DNA of 21,104 bases from Aplysia californica (taxonomy: Eukaryota; Mollusca; Gastropoda; Aplysiida; Aplysiidae), in the NCBI RefSeq assembly GCF_000002075.1, contig NW_004797482.1, positions 842,378 to 863,481 of the forward strand, written 5' to 3'. A model generated the notes under the pieces. It did not search any database and had not been told where the DNA came from. It saw only the letters and a program-made list of their open reading frames with translations. The position numbers were made by a program, and so were the translations under genes. This document shows positions 9,901 through 16,370 of this stretch, in pieces. How positions within the stretch are numbered: position 1 is the first letter of the stretch; each line of letters starts with the position of its first letter.

Positions 9901-12063
9901 AGTCTGATCTGTTATAATGTAACAAAGTTGTTTTATAACAGGCATTTGGAAGACATGCTCGGCTGTAGTCTTACCTTCGACAAAATCCAAAGACAAACAG
10001 AACAAACAGACAAGAAAGCAGAAAAAAGCAAATGTGAACTACATCCAACTGGGCGAATGTCACCTATGTGACCCAGTGTATAGCTTAAATAGTGTCACGA
10101 CGTGCTGGAATTAGTCGCTCGTCAATTTTGGGGCATGTGGAGTTATTGGTATCCTCTTAAAGCCTGTCCATTTGCTTTACTTTTGATGACAAAAAATATC
10201 CTTATATCCTGGATACAAGTCAAGATATTGGTGATTGAAGGAGGTGGGGGTTGGCTGGTTTCAGAGGTAAAATTAGCGAGAAAATTGCCGCCACAGTTGA
10301 GTTATTTCCTTAGCTTGAGAGTCTGTGAAAACAACAAATTTATATCTTTTATGCCTTTAATCAACATTTTTTGGTATATTCTACACAGAAATTTGTTGTT
10401 TAAGAGGCACGAAAGGTGTTGAGCCAAAAAACTAAATTCGATAGAAATTCCCAAACCTTCCAAAAAATGCCAGTTTCTTGACTTTCATTATTTTGAAGAG
10501 CACCTGGTTTCACCACGGTGCCTCATGTTACGGATCCCTTGGTGGTCTAAAGTCGATAAGAGTAGGCTTCGGCTGCCACCCAGGCAAAATTCAAAATTTC
10601 CTACCACTTGAAAATGTTTGATGTGTCCAGCGCGCTCAACTGACCTTATGCAATTGCAAGCGCCGTAAAACACTTAATAACCCCCCCCCCCCCAAAAAAA
10701 AAGCATGCTCTGCCCATGTGTCTTAAATGATGTCTAGTCAATATCCATGAGACTAAGATCCTAGAAAAAGGAAGAAAATGATGAGGAGCAAAGAAAATAC
10801 AACACCACTGGACAGAGAAGAGCAGCAACTTATAAATGTCAGTGGGTAATCTACATAACGAAAACAATCCCATTCAGTAGTCATCAGTTCGCCCTTGCAG
10901 GTGGGGGGTCCCATAGTTTTACTATAGGGGAGCCAAGAGTACACCTGCCGTGATACTGCATATCGTAAAAGGTGACTAAAAGTGCATAGGTCTGGTCGTC
11001 CGAAAAGTGCCGTTTTGCGGAGGGCCAACTACCCGACCCAGTAAAAACAGTCAGTTACAGAAACACGCACAAACACAGCTTTTTATTTTTCGGTCTTGGG
11101 AGATGGAGGAGCTTCTGTATCAGCAGGAAGGAACATTCAAGAGGCTATCCCAGGATAGAGAAAGCTGGAAAGTGTTTGTCCATGGCCTATGCCCTTGTGC
11201 AGGGTGAGAAAGGCGATTCTGATGATGATGAATCATTAGTTACAGTGTATGTAAATATGAACCCTGTTGAAAAGTGTACTTTTTTTAAAAGACACTTTTA
11301 ATAACATCATTTTTGTTTGGGTAGATTCATGTTCAGTACAATGTTATGTAAATGATTATGTATCCATTTATGTACTTTGCGAATTGCATTGTGTATATAT
11401 TTTTATTATTATGTATTTGTATCCTATTTCATAACGATGTGTAAGCATGCGCTTGTGATAAGCAAGTAGATTGTGTGTGTGTGTGTGTGTGTGCTCGTTT
11501 GGCATACATGTGTGTGCTCATGTGTGCTTGTAATGTGTGCGTGAGTGTGTGTGTGTGTTTGTGCATGTGTGTGTGTGCGTGTGAATATTGTTCGTACATG
11601 CATTTATGTAAAGCGGCTAGAGCTGTGTTCGCACGGGAGTGGGCGCTATAGAAATGATCTTCATCATTATTCTCACTTTCTCTGTGGGTTGTTGGCGGGT
11701 GCTCTGATGTGGTTTGCTTCTTCTTTTCTATGAAACATCTTTCGTCCTGATCTCAGCTTCGTCTTTTTTATGTTTGTTACTCTCTTGTAACACCTCTAAT
11801 CTTCTGGCGCTCATATGACCTTATGCAGTTGCGAGCGCCGTAAAACCTCCACTAAAACTAAAACTTACTTTTTCTCCCACAGAATGCATACTTCACAGCA
11901 GTGTTGCTGAGGAAGGACTGTACAAATGTACATTATGTGAACATCGCCGACTTCCCTGGCAGTCTCATGACTCGCAATTTGCTGGAAGTTAAGGTGAATT
12001 TTGTTCAAATTTGTTGTGTTTTTTACTATTTTGTGGCCCGTTTAGGTTACAATGCATGTGCCC

Positions 12064-12136
<73 letters not shown>

Positions 12137-15100
12137 CGTCACCATTATTCAGCATTGTTGTTTGTCAAAATACAAAATACGATGTATTCAGGAGAAACAA
12201 AACGTTTTTTTATTTCAAGTAGGAGATTATTGTAGAACAAACTGTTTAATTCATTAAAAAATCTGTTGCTCTTTTAAGAAGAGAAATAATACAAGGACCA
12301 GTGAACAATGTGCTGCATCAAACTCTACAACATACAGTTGAGCCTGCTCTATCGGCCACCTATATAAGACAATCGCCTGTACAAACGGCCACCTATATAA
12401 GACAATCACCTGTACAAACGGCCACCTATATAAGACAATCACCTGTACAAACGGCCACCTATATAAGACAATCGCCTGTACAAACGGCCACCTATATAAG
12501 ACAATCGCCTGTACAAACGGCCACCTATATAAGACAATCGCCTGTACAAACGGCCACCTATATAAGACAATCGCCTGTACAAACGGCCTCTTCCCTTTTC
12601 CTCCCTTGAGTATTTTTTGCATTATAAATACAACGTGTAAAACCTGTCAAATACGGTCATTTGTGTGTGGTTGGCGGGTGCTTTGGTGTGATTTGCTCCT
12701 TCTTTCTTATCAAACATCTATCGTCCTCATCTCATCTCTCCTCCTTTTTTGTGTTTGTTGCTCTCTTGTAACACTTCTAATCTTCGGCACTTATATATGA
12801 CCTTATTGTGCCATAAAACTTTTAGTAAAACTAAAAAAGAGTTTCAACTGTACTTTCAAAGTACAGTCACCATTGTCTGTGGTGTAGCAGTTAGGCGCTG
12901 CGCTGTCACACGCAGGAGGCCCGAGTTCAATTCCTGAGTGGGGAGGATATTTATTGAGTATCTCGCTTGGTCTTTCTGCTCAGCAGATATGTTCCTCTCA
13001 GCCCTTGTTGGCTCTGATAGACAGAGGCGGAAGCCTGCCTCTAAAATGGTCTAAGTTGTAACACCCCTCATCTTCGACACTTATATACAACTATAACCTT
13101 ATTGTGTTGCAAGTATCATAAAAAGCCTTATTATGTTGCAAGTGCCGTACTAAAACTTTTTAAAATGTGTCAATTCGCTTTTCTTTACTCAAACTCTGTG
13201 TGGTTGGTGGGTGCTCTAGTGTGGTTTGTTTCTTCTTTCCTATCAAGCCTCTTTCGTCCTGATCTCTCCTCCTTTTTTATATTTGCTACTCTCTTGCAAC
13301 ATATCTAATCTTTGGCACTAATATGACCTTATAATGTTGCCAGTGCCGTCGAAATCTTATTTTTAAAAATAATTAATAAATTTTTTAAAACTTACTCTTC
13401 CTAAATTTTCCCTAAACCAGGCGGATGTGAAGAACGTGCCCATGGTTCTCCTCACTAGTCACTTGGAAAGCACGGCGGAATACAGCGCGGAGAGGAAGAA
13501 GCAGCTGAAGATGGCGTTTGGCAGAGTTGTGTCCCTTCCTCAAGACTGCACTGTCGTCTTTGGAGGGGACTTGAACTTGAGAGAGAAAGAGGTCAGTGTT
13601 TCTGGGCTTGCGGTGCAAATATCGGGTGCTGGGGGGGGGGGGGGTGGACACAGCTGCTGTGGGAACAGCTTTTTGTAAAGTGAATGGTTAAAAATAATAG
13701 ATAGCTTTTGTATAACGCAAATCCCCGCTCAACAGCAAGCTCTATGCGCTTCACAAACTATACTATTACCCCTGGCAGGCCTGAGAGCATTCTGAAACAA
13801 TTTCAACTTCCGGGGAAGCATACAGTGCAAGCGACCATTTATAGGCGCTAAAACACTAACATACTGACAAGATCTTTCGCTGTCTGTGGCCGGGTACCCA
13901 TTCCCACCTGGGTGAAGGGAGGAAAATTAGCGTAAAGTGCCTTTCCCAAGGACACAACGTCGGGCCCGAGGCTCGAACCCCCGAACCCGCAACCTCACAA
14001 TTACGGGTCCGGTAGCCTAACCACTAGGCCACCGACGCCACCAACTTTGTTGGAGAATAGATGTCATTGCAAGCGGTGTCATAGCTATTGAGAGACCAGC
14101 TTCCCTCAAGTCTTTCTATTGTGTGTGAAGTGAATATGAATAAATACTACTAGGAATGTAAAAAAGCACTTAAACTGGGCACTGACACTCACAGATCCAC
14201 ACACACGAGCACACTCATGTGCACCCAGCCTCGCACATAAATATGCTCACACACAAACACTTGCTCACACATGCACGTACAGACACACACATACATTGCA
14301 CACAGATGCAACAACACTCACACACACACACACACACACACACATAAACACACACACACACACACACACACACACGAATGCCCTCTAGATTCTGCCACAC
14401 TTCCACACTTTGTGTGCGTGTGGGATGCATAACAGTTATGGGAAGTTTGTAGTGAAGTAGTATCTCTCTGACTAATGGTGGAAGTAATAATATCCTCTTG
14501 GGCTGGAAAAGTAGAACAATTGGGGGTGGGGGGGGGGGGGGCTGATAAAGTGACATTTTTAACATTTTATCATTAGTGTTGAAGGTTAATCATTATATTG
14601 AATTCTGGATAGCTTCTTAAAATATTCGTGAATGGTTGGTGGATACTCTGAGGTGATTTGCTCCCTCTTTCCTACCAAACGTTGGAATTCTTATCTCTCT
14701 TCTTTCTTTTCTTTATATGTTAATCTCTAGAAATACGTCTAATCTTTGGCACTCGTTTGACATAATTGGGTTGTGAATGCTGTAGAATTTTTACCAGAAC
14801 TAAACTAAAACTTTAAAAGTTTCTTTTTTGGTCGATTCTTCGATGTTGTCTGTTGAGTAAGAGCTCATTAAGTGTTGAGGTTATCACATGAGTAATTTTA
14901 TTTGTTTCTTTTTTATCGGCTCAGAATGTGACTGAATTGAAAAGACAAGAAAGGGTCACTTTTTTTACCTAGTTTGTCTTATAAAATGGTTCTGATTTCC
15001 TCACTTTTTGCCAGAAAAATGTGTCCAAGACATCAACATTAATGCATGCACTTTGTCAAATTTCTATCAAGTAAAGATATAATGTGAAGTCATGCATTAA

Positions 15101-15454
15101 GTTATGGTTTCATTATTTTTTTCATTTTTCTCCCTGTTCCCAAACCGTGCACAGCTTGCAGGAGACAGCGCGAAACCTCTCGGCGTCTACGACTTGTGGG
15201 AGTGCACGGGGAAGCGGCCGGAAGCCAAACACACGTGGGATTTGATGAGAAATGACAACAAGCAGCTAGGGGGGAAATTTCAGCCCAGATGTCGGTTCGA
15301 CCGTCTTTACGCACGGCACAGTAAACCCGTCAGCCTGAAACCTGTCTATTTTGAACTGGTGGGCATTCAGAGGTTGGCTTCGTGTCGCAGATATCCGAGC
15401 GATCATTGGGGGATCCTTGCTCACTTCAACATCCAGGGTACAGCAAAGGCATGA
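6746..15454 (+). CDS. TDP2: TDP2, tyrosyl-DNA phosphodiesterase 2 (seven coding exons)
   Basis: The family hydrolyses the 5'-phosphotyrosyl bond left between DNA and trapped topoisomerase II, working in the nucleus with Mg2+; the vertebrate enzyme also removes the protein primer from picornaviral RNA. The exons joined (6746-6919, 8016-8191, 8692-8811, 9338-9455, 11883-11993, 13421-13591, 15155-15454) give 389 residues; human TDP2 has 362. Residues 1-24 are acidic. About 27-66 resemble the UBA-like domain and 67-116 are a Ser/Lys-rich linker. About 128-384 form the EEP domain. Visible landmarks are WNIDGLD (Asn135), FLQEV (Glu167), TSHLEST (His247), GGDLNLR (Asp283), HTWD (316-319), RFDR (337-340) and SDHWGI (His374). 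They correspond to human Asn120, Glu152, Asp262 and His351, and the Asn-to-Glu spacing of 32 residues is identical. The TDP2 motif GDTNLRD reads GDLNLRE here. The frame is intact and all introns are GT-AG, so the gene is probably functional. Confidence 0.95.
6938..7117. mobile_element. Palindromic MITE, copy 2 (TTTTATGCA family)
   Basis: It begins CTGTCCCTGTTGTTTTATGC and ends GCATAAAACCACGGGGACAG, an imperfect inverted pair. The interior aligns with the copies at 4692 and 19104. It starts only 18 bases after the exon 1 donor, so it lies at the very start of TDP2 intron 1. Confidence 0.87.
7118..7857 (+). other. TDP2 intron 1, unassigned AT-rich part
   Basis: Short open frames such as 7460-7705 have no recognisable product. 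No transposon ends were seen. Confidence 0.5.
7858..7930 (+). repeat. SINE 3' tail with ATT microsatellite
   Basis: GGGATAGAGCGCTCTATATA is followed by a TATTATTATT run. This is the familiar end of many tRNA-derived SINEs in molluscs and other invertebrates (GCGCTATATAAAT followed by ATT repeats). Any head upstream is too worn to recognise. Confidence 0.5.
8016..8191 (+). CDS. TDP2: TDP2 coding exon 2 (end of UBA-like domain, linker)
   Basis: The acceptor is TGTATGCAG and the donor is GC|GTAAGT. The exon starts AAVSDFFPEA, which completes WNLEAAVSDFF, the last UBA-like helix. The remainder is a Ser/Lys-rich, probably disordered linker. It leaves in phase 2. Confidence 0.93.
8331..8583 (+). 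mobile_element. SINE-like insertion with a perfect 17-bp target duplication (type B)
   Basis: AAAGTCTACACCTGCTT occurs at 8314-8330 and again, perfectly, at 8584-8600. The 253 bases between are the insertion. It ends with the shared tail TGGCGCTCATATGACCTTAT, a GAGCGCCGTAAAAC segment and an A-rich ACTAAAA end. The body (TTTGTTACTCTCTTGTGAAC, ATTTCCGGGGTGCCTTGATA, GTCTGATTCCCTGT) recurs at about 19845-20100. Target duplication plus A-rich end indicates target-primed reverse transcription. No tRNA head is present, so it is 5'-truncated or a distinct family. Confidence 0.85.
8692..8811 (+). CDS. TDP2: TDP2 coding exon 3 (start of EEP domain, Asn135)
   Basis: The acceptor is TATTTGCAG and the donor is CA|GTGAGT. 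It encodes PPVLQPKHENTIKVLSWNID and onward. The WN of SWNIDGLD is the first EEP motif and its Asn is a catalytic/metal-site residue. Confidence 0.95.
9338..9455 (+). CDS. TDP2: TDP2 coding exon 4 (metal-binding Glu167)
   Basis: The acceptor is CTTTTCACCAG and the donor is CCG|GTGAGT. ENAEVIFLQEVVE carries the metal-binding Glu of the FLQE motif. RCSNYQVFVGVEGDVIMP follows. It enters in phase 2 and leaves in phase 0. Confidence 0.95.
9708..9881 (+). repeat. 31-bp minisatellite
   Basis: Units begin AACAGAATTCTAGCTATAGC at 9737, 9768, 9799 and 9830. A 29-bp variant unit starts at 9708 and a diverged, partial unit at 9861. The unit contains an EcoRI-type GAATTC and the palindrome GCTATAGC. It lies in TDP2 intron 4. 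Confidence 0.9.
9882..10149 (+). other. TDP2 intron 4, unassigned
   Basis: No gene, tRNA head or transposon end recognised. Confidence 0.4.
10150..10530 (+). repeat. Unclassified dispersed repeat, copy 2
   Basis: Diverged direct copy of 6130-6475; see there for the shared words. It runs directly into a SINE 3' end at 10530, which is not the case at copy 1, so the two are probably separate insertions. Confidence 0.65.
10530..10680 (+). mobile_element. SINE 3' end, same family as the 5405-5919 element
   Basis: GGATCCCTTGGTGGTCTAAA, AGAGTAGGCTTCGGCTGCCA, CAAAATTCAAAATTTCCTAC and the tail GCGCTCAACTGACCTTATGC align in order with the 3' part of the minus-strand SINE near 5405-5525. The tail stem is CGCGCTC (10631-10637) with AAGCGCC (10658-10664). 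A C13 run follows. Confidence 0.7.
10890..11236 (+). mobile_element. Probable LINE 3' remnant
   Basis: Near the end a frame reads RLSQDRESWKVFVHGLCPCA and a stop, followed by a TTCTGATGATGATGAATC-like short tandem. This resembles the C-terminal DRxxWRxxVHGL signature of RTE/jockey-like non-LTR retrotransposons, which often end in a short tandem repeat. The upstream part (GTGATACTGCATATCGTAAA, AAGGTGACTAAAAG) looks like worn 3' LINE sequence. No reverse transcriptase motifs are left. The clade is uncertain. Confidence 0.4.
11472..11585. repeat. Interrupted TG microsatellite
   Basis: Runs of GTGTGT are broken by TGCTCG, TTTGGCATACA and CGTGAG. It produces spurious Cys/Val open frames. Confidence 0.85.
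11600..11670 (+). repeat. SINE 3' tail
   Basis: GTAAAGCGGCTAGAGCTGTG, GGCGCTATAGAAATGATC and a final CATCATTATT match the common tRNA-SINE end (AAGCGC...GCGCTATATAAAT...ATTATT). The head was not found, probably overwritten by the TG tract. Confidence 0.55.
11685..11870 (+). mobile_element. SINE-like repeat, type A, copy 1
   Basis: The body TTGGCGGGTGCTCTGATGTG, TTCGTCCTGATCTCAG and TGTTTGTTACTCTCTTGTAA leads into the shared tail TGGCGCTCATATGACCTTAT, then GAGCGCCGTAAAACC and an ACTAAAACTAAAAC end. Stem: GGCGCTC 11806-11812 with GAGCGCC 11833-11839. It ends just before the TDP2 exon 5 acceptor. Confidence 0.75.
11883..11993 (+). CDS. TDP2: TDP2 coding exon 5 (YFTAVLL strand)
   Basis: The acceptor is TTTTTCTCCCACAG and the donor is AAG|GTGAAT; exactly 37 codons. 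AYFTAVLLRK matches YFTAIMLKK of vertebrate TDP2 and MTRNLLEVK matches MMRNLLCVHV. A SINE ends about 15-20 bases upstream of the acceptor. Confidence 0.95.
12066..12131. repeat. Pure TG microsatellite
   Basis: About 33 uninterrupted TG units in TDP2 intron 5. Confidence 0.97.
12335..12588. repeat. 33-bp minisatellite seeded in a pogo-like terminal sequence
   Basis: Seven near-perfect 33-bp units start at 12353, 12386, 12419, 12452, 12485, 12518 and 12551 (CGGCCACCTATATAAGACAA...), followed by a 5-base partial unit. The array is preceded at 12333-12352 by TACAGTTGAGCCTGCTCTAT, which looks like a pogo/Tigger-type end next to a TA. Because 33 is divisible by three, the array is open on both strands in an 11-residue period; this is not a gene. 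Confidence 0.92.
12664..12836 (+). mobile_element. SINE-like repeat, type A, copy 2
   Basis: The body GGTTGGCGGGTGCTTTGGTG, TGTTTGTTGCTCTCTTGTAA leads into CGGCACTTATATATGACCTT, GTGCCATAAAACTTTTAG and TAAAACTAAAA. The tail stem is GGCAC (12786-12790) with GTGCC (12808-12812). Confidence 0.75.
12871..13165 (+). mobile_element. tRNA-derived SINE, plus strand
   Basis: The tRNA-like head is at about 12874-12947. Box A is GTGTAGCAGTTAGGCG and box B is GAGTTCAATTC. The body has CTCAGCCCTTGTTGGCTCTG and GGCGGAAGCCTGCCTC. The 3' end belongs to the same tail family (ACCTTATTGTGTTGCAAGT, then GTGCCGTACTAAAAC), partly duplicated at 13085-13150. The head shows it was once an RNA polymerase III-type unit; it is not a tRNA gene. 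Confidence 0.72.
13197..13357 (+). mobile_element. SINE-like repeat, type A, copy 3
   Basis: The body GTGGTTGGTGGGTGCTCTAG, TTTCGTCCTGATCTCTCC and TTTGCTACTCTCTTGCAAC leads into TTTGGCACTAATATGACCTT and AGTGCCGTCG. Stem: GGCACT 13314-13319 with AGTGCC 13342-13347. It ends about 65 bases before the TDP2 exon 6 acceptor. Confidence 0.75.
13421..13591 (+). CDS. TDP2: TDP2 coding exon 6 (His247, Asp283)
   Basis: The acceptor is CCCTAAACCAG and the donor is GAG|GTCAGT; 57 codons. LLTSHLESTAEYSAERKKQL matches LMTSHLEST...AAERMNQLKM of the human enzyme. VVFGGDLNLREKE carries the catalytic Asp. Confidence 0.95.
13629..13645. repeat. G homopolymer run in intron 6
   Basis: About twelve consecutive G. 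Similar G or C runs occur at 8241-8257, 9632-9641, 10681-10693 and 14528-14541. Confidence 0.9.
13692..14042 (-). mobile_element. tRNA-derived SINE, full length, minus strand
   Basis: On the minus strand the head starts GGTGGCGTCGGTGGCCTAGT and contains a box A (TGGCCTAGTGGTTAGGC) and a box B (GGTTCGAGCC). CGTCGG pairs with CCGACG at the other end, so the tRNA acceptor stem is still visible. The body carries TGTCCTTGGGAAAGGCACTT, a block common in invertebrate tRNA-SINEs, and ACCCGGCCACAGACAG. The end reads AAGCGCATAGAGCTTGCTGT then an ATCTATTATT tail. It is a different family from the SINEs with the GCGCTCATATGACC tail. Confidence 0.82.
14184..14375. repeat. CA microsatellite block
   Basis: Interrupted CA-rich sequence ends in two nearly pure CA runs (about 14319-14343 and 14350-14374). 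Confidence 0.9.
14633..14812 (+). mobile_element. SINE-like repeat, type A, copy 4 (diverged)
   Basis: The body ATGGTTGGTGGATACTCTGA, CTCCCTCTTTCCTACCAAAC leads into CTTTGGCACTCGTTTGACAT and a TGAATGCTGTAGAA end with ACTAAACTAAAAC. Stem: GGCACTC 14748-14754 with GAATGCT 14775-14781, one mismatch and one wobble. The most worn of the type A copies. Confidence 0.65.
14813..15154 (+). other. End of TDP2 intron 6, unassigned
   Basis: No repeat end or gene recognised. A pyrimidine-rich stretch (TTTTTTTCATTTTTCTCCCT) leads to the exon 7 acceptor. Confidence 0.5.
15155..15454 (+). CDS. TDP2: TDP2 coding exon 7 (C-terminus, His374)
   Basis: The acceptor is CCGTGCACAG and the TGA is at 15452-15454. 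YDLWECTGK, HTWDL, RCRFDRLYAR and PSDHWGILAHFNI follow the human order DVWEFLGK, YTWDT, LRFDR and PSDHWGLLCNLDI. A later AG in TTGCAG (15161) would put the exon out of frame, so 15155 is preferred. Confidence 0.95.
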   Translation, partial: LAGDSAKPLGVYDLWECTGKRPEAKHTWDLMRNDNKQLGGKFQPRCRFDRLYARHSKPVSLKPVYFELVGIQRLASCRRYPSDHWGILAHFNIQGTAKA

Positions 15455-15635
15455 TGGGAAATTCAGTAGCTGGGAGAACAAAGAAGAGTTCTTGTTAAAG
15501 TCACCTTGATCTATTTTGATTCATGAGAGTAAAGTGATGTACAATGGTTACATTGCTAAAGTTTCTTTTAATTAATTAATCCTCTGTGTTAGAACTGACT
15601 GAACACTAATGCGAGGAACTGTTCAAATGTAAATA
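15455..15635 (+). other. TDP2: Proximal 3' UTR of TDP2
   Basis: Untranslated sequence between the stop and the first transposon end. A weak AGTAAA poly(A) variant lies at 15528-15533; no AATAAA occurs here. Confidence 0.6.
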
Positions 15636-15813
15636 CAGTGGAAACCATATACAACAGGCCCGGTAATATCAGGGATCTGGTAATAACAGGGATTTTTTAA
15701 ATCCCTGTTTTTTCCTACTCTTTGTCTCTGTTAAAAGTTATCTGCAATAACAGGGCCTTATCGGAGCCCAATCCGTTATAGCAGGGACAAAGGCTCCTTA
15801 ACAATGTGTAAAA

Positions 15814-15836
15814 AGTAAGAGAGAGAGAGAGAGAGA
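15814..15836. repeat. GA microsatellite
   Basis: A run of GA units inside the left remnant of the outer pogo-like element. Confidence 0.8.
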
Positions 15837-16186
15837 GGAACACGCAGCGGGTGTAGCGAGAGAGGGCTGCTGTGTGCTACAGACTTTGATCTAGTCCTAA
15901 CAGGGCTCCCCTTTTCAGGCCAGCTTAAGAGGTTCCTTCACCATTTGGTTTTCTATCTTAAGGGGTATTTAAACCCTTGTTTCAGAAACTTAAAGGGTAG
16001 TTGTTTTTTTTGTTCATGGCTGACCGACTTATCAACAAAAGTCAATTATCTCCTAATTTTATTGTAAGCATGTAAACATTTAACTCACACACACCCACAC
16101 CCACACACACACAGAGAAAGAGAGAGAGTGACCGTGACTATGATTGAATGCTAATGATTTTTAATTAACTGTAAGGTTTCATCGTA

Positions 16187-16206
16187 ACAACAACAACAAC
16201 AACAAA
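16187..16206. repeat. CAA microsatellite
   Basis: About six CAA units in the 3' non-coding part of the hAT element. Confidence 0.85.
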
Positions 16207-16370
16207 GAAAGGAGTAATATTAACTAGAATTAGAGTTATTTCCACTTGGAGGGGGGTGGGGTGGTAGGGCCAATCAAAAATAAAATAAAGTTGACGAATC
16301 AAAAGGGGTCAATTCCGACTAATATAAAGAAACTAGACTGATTTATTATTTTTCGGAGAAATCCCAGGGT

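Noticed and set aside
11901-12257. 118-codon plus-strand frame through the TG repeat
   Set aside because: It combines part of TDP2 exon 5 with intron and a microsatellite.
12353-12588. CRISPR-like array
   Set aside because: The 33-bp units abut directly without spacers and the setting is a eukaryotic intron.
12301-12609. Repeat protein encoded by the 33-bp array (both strands open)
   Set aside because: A unit length divisible by three keeps frames open automatically; there is no start context, no flanking domains and it is within an intron.
12874-12947. Functional tRNA gene on the plus strand
   Set aside because: Box A and box B are present, but the cloverleaf is incomplete and the sequence continues into a SINE body and tail.
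13692-14060. AATAGAT near 13694 and 14055 as a SINE target duplication
   Set aside because: ATCTATT is part of the usual SINE tail and the other occurrence lies about 15 bases outside the head, so the match is probably chance.
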